From NCBI GenBank assembly GCA_905214345.1, contig CAJMLV010000010.1:7429-71428 (forward strand): DNA of 64,000 nucleotides, in the 5' to 3' direction. Below the pieces are notes generated by a model. The model did no database searches, was not told the DNA's origin, and worked only from the letters and a program-made list of their open reading frames with translations. Position numbers and translations under genes: made by a program. How positions within the stretch are numbered: position 1 is the first letter of the stretch; every line of letters starts with the position of its first letter. This DNA is from an uncultured bacterium (lineage in GTDB: Bacteria > Bacillota > Clostridia > Oscillospirales > Ruminococcaceae). Of this stretch, positions 50,750 to 59,331 are shown piece by piece.

Positions 50750-52126
50750 TCAGACGCGCAGGCTGGCGCCTTCGCCGGTGCCGGTGCCGTCGTCGAATTC
50801 ATAGGTGTTGCCGGGCAGCAGGGCGTTGAGCAGGATGCCCGCGATGGCGGCGATGGCCAGGCCGGACAGGTTGATGGTAACGCCGGCCACCACGAAGGAC
50901 AGGCCGCCCACAGAGTTGAAGCCCAGGGCGCAGACCAGGATGACAGCCGCAATGATCAGGTTGCGGGAGTTGGTGAAGTCCACCTGGTTTTCCACCACGT
51001 TGCGCACGCCGATGGCGGAGATCATGCCGTACAGCACAAAGCTGATACCGCCGATGATGCTCGCAGGGATGGAGTTGATGACGGCGTCAAACTTGGGGCT
51101 GAAGCTCAGCACGATGGCAAACACGGCGGCAATGCGGATGACCAGGGGATCGTAGATCTTGGTCAGGGCCAGAACGCCGGTGTTTTCGCCGTAGGTGGTG
51201 TTGGCGGGGCCGCCGAACAGACCGGCCATGCTGGTGGCCAGGCCGTCGCCCAGCAGGGTGCGGTTCAGGCCGGGGTCACGGATATAGTTCTTGCCCACGG
51301 TGGCGCTGATGGAAGCAATGTCGCCGATGTGTTCCATCATGGTGGCCAGAGCGATGGGCACGATGGTCAGCACGGCGCTGATGAAAGCGGGGCTGCCGTC
51401 AATGGCAAACAGGCCCATGGCTTTGGGGTTCAGGGGAATGCCGAACCAGGCGGCGCTGGCCACGCCGGAGAAGCCCACGGCGCCGGTGACCAGGGCCACC
51501 ACATAGGAAACGATAACACCCAGCAGGATGGGCAGGATCTTGACCATGCCCTTGCCCCAGATGTTGCAGACGATGACGGTGCCCAGAGCCACAAAGGCCA
51601 GCAGCCAGTTGGTCTGGCAGTTGGTGATGGCGGAAGGCGCCAGGATCAGGCCGATGGCGATGATGATGGGACCGGTGACCACGGGCGGGAACAGCTTCAT
51701 GATGCGGCGGATGCCGAACACCGAGATCAGCAGGCTGAACAGCACATACACCAGACCGCTCAGCGCCACGCCGGCGCAGGCATAGGGCAGCATTTCGGTG
51801 TTGGGAATGGTCTGCTGGCCGCTTTCATCCAGCAGCATGGGAGCCACGATGGCAAATCCGCCCAGGTAAGCGAACGAGGAACCCAGGAAAGCCGGGACCT
51901 TGCCGCCGGTGATCAGGTGGAACAGCAGGGTGCCCAGACCGGCGCACAGCAGGGTGGTGGAAACGCTCAGGCCGGTGATCAGGGGCACCAGGACCGTCGC
52001 GCCGAACATGGCGAACATATGCTGCACGCCCAGCACCAGCACCCGGGGCTTGCCCAGGGTCATGGCGTCGTAAACACCCTTGCTGAAATCGGGCGTCTGC
52101 GGCGTCTGTTTCTTTTCTTCACTCAT
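50750..52126 (-). CDS. Uracil/xanthine permease family transporter
   Basis: A 458-residue nucleobase transporter of the NCS2/UraA fold (about 14 membrane segments). Family stretches are LVLGVQHMFAMFGATVLVPLITGL near the N terminus, LGSSFAYLGGF, LFPPVVTGPIIIAIGLILAP and IVPIALATMMEHIGDIASISATVG, where the substrate- and proton-binding Glu lies, with GGPANTTYGENTGVLALTKI. Uracil is the likeliest substrate given the nearby pyrimidine genes, but xanthine cannot be excluded. The ATG at 52126 follows AGGAGG. Confidence 0.93.
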   Translation of the reverse strand: MSEEKKQTPQTPDFSKGVYDAMTLGKPRVLVLGVQHMFAMFGATVLVPLITGLSVSTTLLCAGLGTLLFHLITGGKVPAFLGSSFAYLGGFAIVAPMLLDESGQQTIPNTEMLPYACAGVALSGLVYVLFSLLISVFGIRRIMKLFPPVVTGPIIIAIGLILAPSAITNCQTNWLLAFVALGTVIVCNIWGKGMVKILPILLGVIVSYVVALVTGAVGFSGVASAAWFGIPLNPKAMGLFAIDGSPAFISAVLTIVPIALATMMEHIGDIASISATVGKNYIRDPGLNRTLLGDGLATSMAGLFGGPANTTYGENTGVLALTKIYDPLVIRIAAVFAIVLSFSPKFDAVINSIPASIIGGISFVLYGMISAIGVRNVVENQVDFTNSRNLIIAAVILVCALGFNSVGGLSFVVAGVTINLSGLAIAAIAGILLNALLPGNTYEFDDGTGTGEGASLRV

Positions 52127-52190
52127 GGAACAAACATCCTCCTCAATTTCACACGGCGCCCCGCAGCCTTTGCCGGGCGCTCTCCGCTCC

Positions 52191-52219
52191 ATCATACCAG
52201 AAACCGCCTGCATATGCAA
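52191..52219 (-). promoter_or_regulatory. Promoter of the uracil/xanthine permease gene
   Basis: On the minus strand TTGCAT (52219-52214) and TATGAT (52196-52191) with a 17-bp spacer and TGG before the -10. The leader is about 60 nt and has no recognised PyrR or purine riboswitch sequence. Confidence 0.75.
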
Positions 52220-52228
52220 TATGGCGGC

Positions 52229-52257
52229 TTGCCGTTTATTCGGGTTTGTGCTAGGAT
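52229..52257 (+). promoter_or_regulatory. Promoter of the AEC transporter gene
   Basis: TTGCCG at 52229-52234 and TAGGAT at 52252-52257, spacer 17. It is back to back with the permease promoter, only 10 bp apart. Confidence 0.6.
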
Positions 52258-52292
52258 AACAGGCAGACGAAAAAAGGGGAGAGGGCGCATAC

Positions 52293-53237
52293 ATGGAAAA
52301 TCTGATTTTCAGCATCAATTCCACCCTGCCGGTGTTCCTGGTCATGGCGGCGGGCTGGGTGCTTCGGCGGCTGGGATTTTTGCCGCCGGCATTCTGCACC
52401 GCGGCGGACAAGCTGGTGTTCAAGGTTACCCTGCCCATCATGCTGCTGTGCGATATGGCCTCGGTGGACCTGCTCCATGATTTTGACGGCAAGTATGTGG
52501 GGTTCTGCTTCGGGGCTACCATTATCTCCATCCTGGTGATCTGGGGGCTTGCCCACCGGTTTCTGCGGGACAAGACCCTGGTGGGGGAATTTGTCCAGTG
52601 CTCCTACCGCAGCAGCGCCGCCATTCTGGGCGTGGCTTTCATCCAGAACATCTACGGCACCGCCGGCGCTGCGCCGCTGATGATTTTGGGCAGCGTGCCG
52701 CTGTTCAACGTCTTTGCGGTGACCATCCTCACGGTGGAAAATCCGGCTCGCATAGGCAAGCTGCATCCTTCAACGGTGCTGCGGGGCGTTGTCACCAACC
52801 CCATTATTCTGGGCATTGCGGCGGGGGCGGTGGTCAGTCTGCTGCCCTTTGAGCTGCCTGTTCTGGTCAACAAGACCTTCGACAGCATTGCTTCCCTCAC
52901 CAGCCCCCTGGCTTTGCTCTCTCTGGGGGCTTCTTTTGAAGGCGCCCGGGCGGTGCGCAAGCTGGCGCCCACCCTGGTGGCTGCCTTCTGCAAGGTGGTG
53001 GTGCTGTGCGCGGTATTTCTGCCTGCGGCGGTGGCTCTGGGTTTCCGGGACCAGCAGCTGGTGGCGTTGCTGGTCATGCTGGGCAGCCCCACCACCCCCA
53101 CCAGCTACATCATGGCCAAAAATATGGGCCACGAAGGGGTGCTCAGCGCCAGCGTGACGGTGGTCACCACCCTGCTCTCTGCTTTGACCCTTACAATGTG
53201 GATTTTCCTGCTGCGCAGCGGCGGGTACATTGCCTGA
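52293..53237 (+). CDS. AEC (auxin efflux carrier) family transporter
   Basis: A 314-residue permease with about ten hydrophobic segments in two five-helix halves. The N-terminal TLPVFLVMAAGWVLRRLGFLPPAFCTAADKLVFKVTLPIMLLCDMA, the middle SYRSSAAILGVAFIQNIYG and the C-terminal GSPTTPTSYIMAKNMG are family hallmarks. Bacterial relatives export or import small carboxylates such as malate. The start ATG follows AAAAGGGGAGAGGG at 52273-52286. It is followed by a strong bidirectional terminator. Confidence 0.9.
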   Translation: MENLIFSINSTLPVFLVMAAGWVLRRLGFLPPAFCTAADKLVFKVTLPIMLLCDMASVDLLHDFDGKYVGFCFGATIISILVIWGLAHRFLRDKTLVGEFVQCSYRSSAAILGVAFIQNIYGTAGAAPLMILGSVPLFNVFAVTILTVENPARIGKLHPSTVLRGVVTNPIILGIAAGAVVSLLPFELPVLVNKTFDSIASLTSPLALLSLGASFEGARAVRKLAPTLVAAFCKVVVLCAVFLPAAVALGFRDQQLVALLVMLGSPTTPTSYIMAKNMGHEGVLSASVTVVTTLLSALTLTMWIFLLRSGGYIA

Positions 53238-53253
53238 ACCTTACATAAAAAGG

Positions 53254-53283
53254 AAAAGCCGCCCCGGCCGGGGCGGCTTTTTG
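53254..53283. terminator. Bidirectional terminator
   Basis: AAAGCCGCCCCGG and CCGGGGCGGCTTT form a continuous palindrome, with TTTTTG on the plus strand and TTTTCC on the minus strand. Confidence 0.9.
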
Positions 53284-53300
53284 ACTGCTTGGATATACAA

Positions 53301-54674
53301 TTACCGTTCGTCCAGGGGCATGTAATCCTGGGCATGGCCCACATACTTGTAGGCGGGGCGGATGATGCGGTTGGCAAACTCTACTTCTTCCACACGATGG
53401 GCACACCAGCCCGGCACACGGGCGATGGCGAACAGCGGGGTATACAGGTCCTCGCTGATGCCCAGCATGCGGTAGATCAGGCCGCTGAACAGGTCCACGT
53501 TGGCGCACACCCGCTTGCCGCCGGGATGCTCCTCCGCAAAGACTTCGGGGGCCAGCCGCTCGATGCTGCACAGCATCTCGTATTCCTCGTCGTAGCCCTT
53601 TTCGTAGGCCAGGCGGCGGGCATGGGTCTTGAGGATCTGGGCGCGGGGATCGCTGAGGGTGTACACCGCATGGCCCATACCGTAGATCAGGCCGCTGCCG
53701 TCCCCGGCTTCCTTGCGCATGATCTTGCGCAGGAACTCCCGGGTCTCGCCGTCGTCCTTGGGATCGTCCACATTTTCCAGAATGTAGTCCAGCTGCTGCA
53801 TGACCTTCAGGTTGGCGCCGCCGTGCTTGGGGCCTTTCAGGGCGCCGATGGCCGCCGAGATGGCCGCATAGGTATCGGTGCCGGAGCTGGACAGCACGCG
53901 GCAGGTGAAGGTGGAGCAGTTGCCGCCGCCGTGGTCGGCGTGGACCAGCAGGCACAGGTCCAGCAGGCGGGCTTCTTCGTGGGTGAACTTCTGGTCCGCC
54001 CGGTAGGTGGACAGAATATGCTCCGCCGTGCTCTGCCCGGGGGTGGGCAGGTGGAAGTACATGCTGTTGCGGTCATACACCCGGCGCTTGATCTGGTAGG
54101 CGTTGACCATCATGGTGGGCAGCTCGGCGATCAGGTTGATGCTCTGGCGCAGGATATTGGGCAAAGAGGTGTCCTCGGCGTGCTCGTCGTAGCTGTACAT
54201 GGCCAGCACGCTGCGGGCGATCTTGTTCATGATGTTGGGGGATGGGGAATTCAGGATCATGTCATCCGCAAAGCCCCGGGGCAGTTCCCGGTGAGTTTCC
54301 AGCAGCTTGCGGAACCGGGCAAACTGATCGGCGTTGGGCAGGCTGCCGAACAGCAGCAGCCAGACCGCTTCCTCAAACATGAAGCGGTCGTGGGCGTCGG
54401 CTTCGGCCACCAGGGTGTCGATGTCGATACCGCGGTAGATCAGCCGTCCGGGAATGGGCTTTACGGTGCCGTCCGGCTGCTTGTCGTAACCAACGACGTT
54501 GGACACATTGGTGATGCCGGCCAGAACGCCGGTGCCGTCGGGGTTGCGCAGACCGCGCTTGACGCCCAGGCGGTCGGCCTCACGGGGGTCAAGGTGTGCA
54601 TTGTGGGCCAGATACTCGCCACACAGCAGCTGGATCTCCTCCGGCTCCAGGGCCGGTACGTCGGGATAATACAT
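53301..54674 (-). CDS. gltA: Citrate synthase
   Basis: A 457-residue type I citrate synthase that condenses acetyl-CoA and oxaloacetate. Catalytic residues are visible: His in HADHGGGNCSTFTCR, His in GMGHAVYTLSDPRA and Asp in NVDLFSGLIYRML. KGPKHGGANLKVM is the CoA-binding segment. In an anaerobe the usual role is the oxidative branch towards 2-oxoglutarate and glutamate. The ATG follows GAGGAGGCG. It is divergent from an aconitase-family gene across a 399-base gap that carries a shared palindrome. Confidence 0.95.
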   Translation of the reverse strand: MYYPDVPALEPEEIQLLCGEYLAHNAHLDPREADRLGVKRGLRNPDGTGVLAGITNVSNVVGYDKQPDGTVKPIPGRLIYRGIDIDTLVAEADAHDRFMFEEAVWLLLFGSLPNADQFARFRKLLETHRELPRGFADDMILNSPSPNIMNKIARSVLAMYSYDEHAEDTSLPNILRQSINLIAELPTMMVNAYQIKRRVYDRNSMYFHLPTPGQSTAEHILSTYRADQKFTHEEARLLDLCLLVHADHGGGNCSTFTCRVLSSSGTDTYAAISAAIGALKGPKHGGANLKVMQQLDYILENVDDPKDDGETREFLRKIMRKEAGDGSGLIYGMGHAVYTLSDPRAQILKTHARRLAYEKGYDEEYEMLCSIERLAPEVFAEEHPGGKRVCANVDLFSGLIYRMLGISEDLYTPLFAIARVPGWCAHRVEEVEFANRIIRPAYKYVGHAQDYMPLDER

Positions 54675-54755
54675 CGCTTCACGCCTCCTCTATGCGGGCA
54701 TGCAGGGGTGCATGCGGGGAACGCACTTTACCACGTAAAAGTGCCACTGAATATA

Positions 54756-54784
54756 ATTTTATAGGATAAGCGCCTCGCCGTCAA
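54756..54784 (-). promoter_or_regulatory. Promoter of citrate synthase
   Basis: On the minus strand TTGACG (54784-54779) and TAAAAT (54761-54756) with a 17-bp spacer. Confidence 0.75.
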
Positions 54785-54822
54785 GTGGGTTCCTTAAAAT
54801 AAGAAATCGAACGCCGAAAAGC

Positions 54823-54841
54823 AACTTAATTTTATTAAGTT
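54823..54841. promoter_or_regulatory. Shared palindromic operator between gltA and the hydratase gene
   Basis: AACTTAATTTTATTAAGTT is a perfect 19-bp palindrome in the divergent gap. Its centre is about 83 bp from both predicted transcription starts, suggesting one regulator for both genes. Confidence 0.65.
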
Positions 54842-54880
54842 TACATCCCGCTTTGGCCGGTGCAACATTAAAAAGATTCG

Positions 54881-54909
54881 TTGACAAAGGCGGATAAAAT
54901 GGGTATACT
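54881..54909 (+). promoter_or_regulatory. Promoter of the aconitase-family gene
   Basis: Consensus TTGACA (54881-54886) and TATACT (54904-54909), spacer 17. The leader of about 155 nt is GC rich with possible stems (GGTTTTGGCCGCC region) and no gene. Confidence 0.88.
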
Positions 54910-55073
54910 CGAATAGACAGGCTTATAAAATAAATGACCCTGCGGCGTGGTTTGCCGCGCGAACCGCGCCTGACGATACAGAAAAACGGGGCAGCGGCCG
55001 GGAACGCGGTCCCGGCACCCGGCGGTTTTGGCCGCCGCAAGGGCCGCCCTGCTCAAATGAAACGGAGGTACGC

Positions 55074-57320
55074 ATGAAACTGCATCAGAACGGCGTGTAC
55101 CTGGTCAACGGCAAGCTGACCGACACCGCCCCCGCCGGCATCACCCAGGAAAAAGCCGCCGAAGGCACCATCGCCTACGGTATCCTGAAAGCCCACAACA
55201 CCGCGCCGGACATGAAGGACCTGCGCCTGAAGTTCGACTCCATGACCAGCCACGACATCACCTACGTGGGCATCATCCAGACTGCCCGCGCCTCCGGCAT
55301 GGAGAAGTTCCCCCTGCCTTATGTGCTGACCAACTGCCACAACAGCCTGTGCGCCGTGGGCGGCACCATCAATGAGGACGACCACCAGTTCGCCCTGTCC
55401 GCCGCCCACAAGTACGGCGGCATCTATGTGCCCCCCTGCATGGCGGTCATCCACAGCTACAACCGTGAGATGATGGCCGGCTGCGGCAAGATGATCCTGG
55501 GTTCCGACTCCCACACCCGCTACGGCGCCCTGGGCACCATGGCTGTGGGCGAAGGCGGCGGCGAACTGGCCAAGCAGCTGGTGGGCCGCACCTATGATAT
55601 GGCCCGTCCCGGCGTGGTGGCCGTCTACCTCACCGGCAAGCTGAACCCCGGCGTGGGCCCCCACGACGTGGCCCTGGCCCTGGTGGGCGCCACCTACGAC
55701 AACGGCTATGTGAAGAACAAGGTCATGGAATTTGTGGGCCCCGGCGTGGCATCTCTGTCCGCCGACTGCCGCAACGCCATCGACTGCATGACCACCGAGA
55801 CCACCTGCTGGTCCAGCATCTGGCAGACCGACTCTGTCACCGAGGAATACCTGGCCATCCGCGGCCGCGCCGACGATTACCGTCAGCTGTCCCCGGCGGA
55901 TGTGGCCTACTACGACGGCTGCATCGAGCTGGACCTGTCCACCATCGAGTGCATGATCGCCCTGCCCATGCATCCCAGCTACGCCTATCCCATCCGCGCT
56001 CTGAAAGAGGACCCCTACACCATCCTCAAGCAGGCGGAGGACCGGGCCAATGAGCAGCTGTCCGGCAAGGTCCACATGGACCTGGTGGGCAAGATCGGCA
56101 AGGACGGCCTGATCCATGTGGACCAGGGCATCGTGGCGGGCTGCAGCGGCGGCACTTACGAGAGCCTGTGCGCCGTGGCCGACATCCTGCGGGGCAAGAG
56201 CTGCGGCAACGGCCAGTTCAAGTTCAGCGCCTATCCCGACAGCATGCCCACCTATCTGGAACTGGTCAAGAACGGCGCTGTGGCCGACATCGTCTCGGCG
56301 GGTGGCATCTTCCGCGAAAGCTTCTGCGGCCCCTGCTTCGGCGCCGGCGACACTCCCGCCAACGGCGAATTCTCCATCCGCCACACCACCCGCAACTTCC
56401 CCAACCGGGAAGGCTCCAAGCCCGGCGAAGGCCAGATCTCCGGCGTGGCCCTCATGGACGCCCGCAGCATTGCGGCCACCGCTGCCGCCGGCGGCGTGCT
56501 GACCGCTGCCAGCGAGGTGGTGCACGAGGACTTCGTGGCCCCGGCCTACCACTTCGACAAGGGTGTGTACGACAAGCGTGTCTACAACGGCTGGAACCAT
56601 GCCGAACCGGAACACGAACTGCGCTTCGGTCCCAACATCAAGGACTGGCCGGAACAGCCCGCCCTGTCCGATGACCTGCTGCTGCGCATCGTCAGCCATA
56701 TCACCGACCCAGTCACCACCACCGACGAGCTGATCCCCTCCGGTGAGACTTCTTCCTTCCGCTCCAACCCCCTGCGTCTGGCGGAGTTCACCCTCTCCCG
56801 CAAGGACCCGGGGTATGTGGGCCGTGCCAAGGCCGTGAAGGCCGATGACGATGCCCGCCGCGCCGGCAGCCTGCCCGCGGAAGTGGCTGCCGTCTATGAA
56901 GCCCTGAAGGCTGTCGGCTGCCAGGTGGACGAGGCCAACACCAACATCGGTTCCGCTATCTTCGCCATCAAGCCCGGCGACGGTTCCGCCCGCGAGCAGG
57001 CGGCCAGCTGCCAGCGCGTGCTGGGCGGCGCTGCCAACTTTGCCCTGGAGTACGCCACCAAGCGTTACCGCTCCAACTGCATCAACTGGGGCATGCTGCC
57101 CTTCCTGACCACCGACCCCGACGCCCTGCCCCTGGACGGCTATGTCTTCCTGCCCGGCGTGCGTGCGGCGCTGCTGAACAAGGATGACACCATGCCCGGC
57201 TATGCCGTGCTGCCCTCCGGTGAGGTCAAGGCCATCACCCTGCGCCTGGGCGCCCTCACCGACGCCGAGCGCCAGATCCTGGCCGACGGCTGCCTGATCA
57301 ACTACTACAAGCACAACTGA
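55074..57320 (+). CDS. Aconitate hydratase family protein (YbhJ-like length)
   Basis: A 748-residue 4Fe-4S hydratase. Iron-sulfur Cys ligands are in GCSGGTYE and the SFCGPCFGAGD pair. LGSDSHTRYGALGTMAVGEGGGELAKQLVG is the aconitase active-site region, with the swivelling domain at the C-terminal third (about 570-748). The length is close to E. coli YbhJ (753 residues), a hydratase of unproven substrate, and shorter than AcnA or AcnB. Divergent pairing with citrate synthase supports true aconitase activity in glutamate synthesis. The ATG follows ACGGAGG. Confidence 0.85.
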   Translation: MKLHQNGVYLVNGKLTDTAPAGITQEKAAEGTIAYGILKAHNTAPDMKDLRLKFDSMTSHDITYVGIIQTARASGMEKFPLPYVLTNCHNSLCAVGGTINEDDHQFALSAAHKYGGIYVPPCMAVIHSYNREMMAGCGKMILGSDSHTRYGALGTMAVGEGGGELAKQLVGRTYDMARPGVVAVYLTGKLNPGVGPHDVALALVGATYDNGYVKNKVMEFVGPGVASLSADCRNAIDCMTTETTCWSSIWQTDSVTEEYLAIRGRADDYRQLSPADVAYYDGCIELDLSTIECMIALPMHPSYAYPIRALKEDPYTILKQAEDRANEQLSGKVHMDLVGKIGKDGLIHVDQGIVAGCSGGTYESLCAVADILRGKSCGNGQFKFSAYPDSMPTYLELVKNGAVADIVSAGGIFRESFCGPCFGAGDTPANGEFSIRHTTRNFPNREGSKPGEGQISGVALMDARSIAATAAAGGVLTAASEVVHEDFVAPAYHFDKGVYDKRVYNGWNHAEPEHELRFGPNIKDWPEQPALSDDLLLRIVSHITDPVTTTDELIPSGETSSFRSNPLRLAEFTLSRKDPGYVGRAKAVKADDDARRAGSLPAEVAAVYEALKAVGCQVDEANTNIGSAIFAIKPGDGSAREQAASCQRVLGGAANFALEYATKRYRSNCINWGMLPFLTTDPDALPLDGYVFLPGVRAALLNKDDTMPGYAVLPSGEVKAITLRLGALTDAERQILADGCLINYYKHN

Positions 57321-57333
57321 TTTTTCCATACAG

Positions 57334-57365
57334 AAAGCCCCCGGTGCATCGCGCCGGGGGCTTTT
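57334..57365 (+). terminator. Terminator after the aconitase-family gene
   Basis: AAAGCCCCCGG pairs perfectly with CCGGGGGCTTT, followed by TT. Confidence 0.85.
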
Positions 57366-57381
57366 GGCGTTTGCAGGTGGT

Positions 57382-58248
57382 TTATGAGAGAGAAAAAGCC
57401 CAAAGATTGCGGATCTGGGGCTCCAGTTCGTCGTAGGTCCACAGCCGGTCGCTGTTTTGGGGGCTGTTGGGGTCGTTGACCCGGAGGCCCTCTTCCTCCA
57501 GCCCGGCCAGCAGGATGAAATGCCCGGTGGTGGTGAAATCCCCCGGCCGCACGCTGCAGATGATGGGCCGCCCTTCGTCCAGTGCGCCGGTAACGGCAGT
57601 TTCGGTCAGGGGCAGTTCTTCGCTTGCCAGACCCCAGGCCCTGCAGCCGTCGGTCATCAGCCCCCAGCTGGTCACTCCGTCCACCCAGTAACCGTCCCGC
57701 TGGGCCTGTTCGGCCACAGCGGCGGGGGTGATGGCGTTGTCCCCGGTCAGCCCGGCGGCTGCCATGGCCAGACAGGTGGGCCCGCAGCCGGTCACCGCCA
57801 GCAGGTCATCTCCGTAGCGAACATAGCCCCAGCGGGCATCCCATTGCAGCAGCAGGGGAAACTGCCCCTGTACCACATCCCCGATGGTTTCGGCGGGGGC
57901 GTCGTCCTTGTGGTCGGGGTAACCTTCCACGAATTCCAGGACGTCCGGGTGGCGTTCCAGCAAGGCCTGCAGACTTTCCGGCCAGGTGCCGGAGGTGTCC
58001 TGCAGGATGTCGGCACGGCGGGCATCGGCATTTTCATCGGTGAGAGGCGTGGCCGCAGGGGAAGCGGTGGCTTTCACCGTGGGGGCGGGTGCCGGTTCCC
58101 GGCGCCCGGGTAACCCCACCGCCCATAGGGTGGCAGCCAGGGCCATGACACAGAAAATCACCGTGCGCCGCGCCCGTCGGTGCAGGGAACGGCGGCGGGC
58201 TGCCTGTCTGCGGCGGGAAACGGCGGATGCGGAACGGGCGCGGGACAT
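57382..58248 (-). CDS. Membrane-anchored C39-like cysteine peptidase
   Basis: A 288-residue protein. The Arg-rich cytoplasmic N terminus (about 11 Arg in the first 30 residues) precedes one membrane helix (about 29-46, TVIFCVMALAATLWAVGL). An Ala/Pro/Thr linker follows. The C-terminal half is a Peptidase_C39_2 domain: LLLQWDARWGYVRYGDDLLAVTGCGPTCLAM with nucleophile Cys155, His in TTGHFILLAGL and Asp in VNDPNS. Such extracellular domains cut or bind unknown peptides or peptidoglycan parts. The ATG at 58248 follows AGGAGG. Confidence 0.88.
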   Translation of the reverse strand: MSRARSASAVSRRRQAARRRSLHRRARRTVIFCVMALAATLWAVGLPGRREPAPAPTVKATASPAATPLTDENADARRADILQDTSGTWPESLQALLERHPDVLEFVEGYPDHKDDAPAETIGDVVQGQFPLLLQWDARWGYVRYGDDLLAVTGCGPTCLAMAAAGLTGDNAITPAAVAEQAQRDGYWVDGVTSWGLMTDGCRAWGLASEELPLTETAVTGALDEGRPIICSVRPGDFTTTGHFILLAGLEEEGLRVNDPNSPQNSDRLWTYDELEPQIRNLWAFSLS

Positions 58249-58298
58249 TGGCGGTGGACCTCCTGGCAGAAAATCAGCGGTTTGGCCGCTGTGCCCTG

Positions 58299-58307
58299 AT
58301 TGTACCA
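58299..58307 (-). promoter_or_regulatory. Extended -10 promoter of the C39 peptidase gene
   Basis: On the minus strand TGGTACAAT is an extended -10 at 58307-58299; no good -35 is seen. The 219-base gap 58249-58467 contains this and a terminator only. Confidence 0.45.
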
Positions 58308-58392
58308 TATCCCTGGGGCCCAAAATCTGTGGGGAGGGTGCGCAAACCGTGAAGAACTCCTTGCGTAAACCTTGCAATTTTCTCACAAGAAA

Positions 58393-58423
58393 AGCGTGCC
58401 CGCCCAAAAAGAGCGGACACGCC
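58393..58423 (-). terminator. Terminator of the patatin operon
   Basis: GCGTG-C-CCGC (58394-58403) pairs with GCGG-A-CACGC (58413-58422); the minus strand then has TTTTCTT. Confidence 0.75.
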
Positions 58424-58467
58424 AAAATAGGACGGGGTGATTCGTCTGTAAAGGAGGGAGGGGAAAA

Positions 58468-59331
58468 TCAGCCTTCCAGCCACTTGCGCAAAGCGGGCAG
58501 GGCGGTTTCAGCATCGGCGCGGCCCAGGGCATACTGGGCGTTGATGCGGTCCATGTTCCGCTCCATGCGGCCGATGTGCAGGGCTTTGCTGGGACGGATC
58601 AGAAAAGCTTCGCCGGTCTTGGCGGCCTGTTCCACCTGGCAGACCTGGGTGTTGTACACCCGGGCGCGGTCGGCCATGGCCTGTATAAAGCGGGGATATT
58701 TGCGGTACGCCGCCCGGAAAGGCAGCATGCTGGCGGGCTGTTTGAAGTACCCGGCGGGCTGGGTCAGCACCACCAGACGGCGTTTGCAGCCCAGGTCTCC
58801 GGCGGCCTGGTAGGGGATGCTGTCGGCCACGCCGCCGTCCAGATACAGCTGGCCCTTGTACTCCACGGGATGGGAGCACAGCGGCATGGAGGCGCCGCCC
58901 CGCATGACGGCCATCTTGTCGTCCAGGCGCAGGTTGTCGCACAGGATATGTTCCGCACGGCCGGTATTCAGGTTGGTCACGGTGATGTAAAAGTCGATGA
59001 GGGAGGCTTCGAAGGCTTCCTCGTCGAAGGGGTCCAGCAAGAGAGGAATATCCTCATAGCAGAATTTGCGGCCCACGATCTCGCCGGTGGTCAGCAGGGA
59101 ATAGAATCCCATAAAGTGCCGGTCATGCCGGTACTTGCGGTAATAGCGGATACTGCGCCCCGCCTGGCCGGACACATAGCAGCATCCGTGGATGCACCCT
59201 GCCGATGTGCCGATGACCATGTCGGCCTTGATGCCGTTTTCCATCAGCACGTCCAGCACCCCGGCGGTGTAGATACCGCGCACCGCACCGCCTTCCAGCA
59301 CAAGGCCAAGATCGTATTTGGTTTCTTTCAT
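58468..59331 (-). CDS. Patatin-like phospholipase
   Basis: A 287-residue patatin family esterase. The oxyanion-hole motif LVLEGGAVRGIYTAGVLDVL (about 10-29), the nucleophile Ser43 in GTSAG and the catalytic Asp in YLDGGVADSIP make up a complete Ser-Asp dyad. It resembles the YjjU-like bacterial branch. Lipid or acyl ester cleavage is likely; the natural substrate is unknown. The start overlaps the stop of the DUF523 gene (ATGA), so the two are translated together. GGGGAGG lies upstream. Confidence 0.92.
   Translation of the reverse strand: MKETKYDLGLVLEGGAVRGIYTAGVLDVLMENGIKADMVIGTSAGCIHGCCYVSGQAGRSIRYYRKYRHDRHFMGFYSLLTTGEIVGRKFCYEDIPLLLDPFDEEAFEASLIDFYITVTNLNTGRAEHILCDNLRLDDKMAVMRGGASMPLCSHPVEYKGQLYLDGGVADSIPYQAAGDLGCKRRLVVLTQPAGYFKQPASMLPFRAAYRKYPRFIQAMADRARVYNTQVCQVEQAAKTGEAFLIRPSKALHIGRMERNMDRINAQYALGRADAETALPALRKWLEG

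Noticed and set aside
50324..52480. A 718-codon plus-strand frame opposite the uracil permease gene
   Set aside because: Gly/Gln/His/Asp-rich shadow sequence; the permease on the other strand has clear family motifs and membrane helices.
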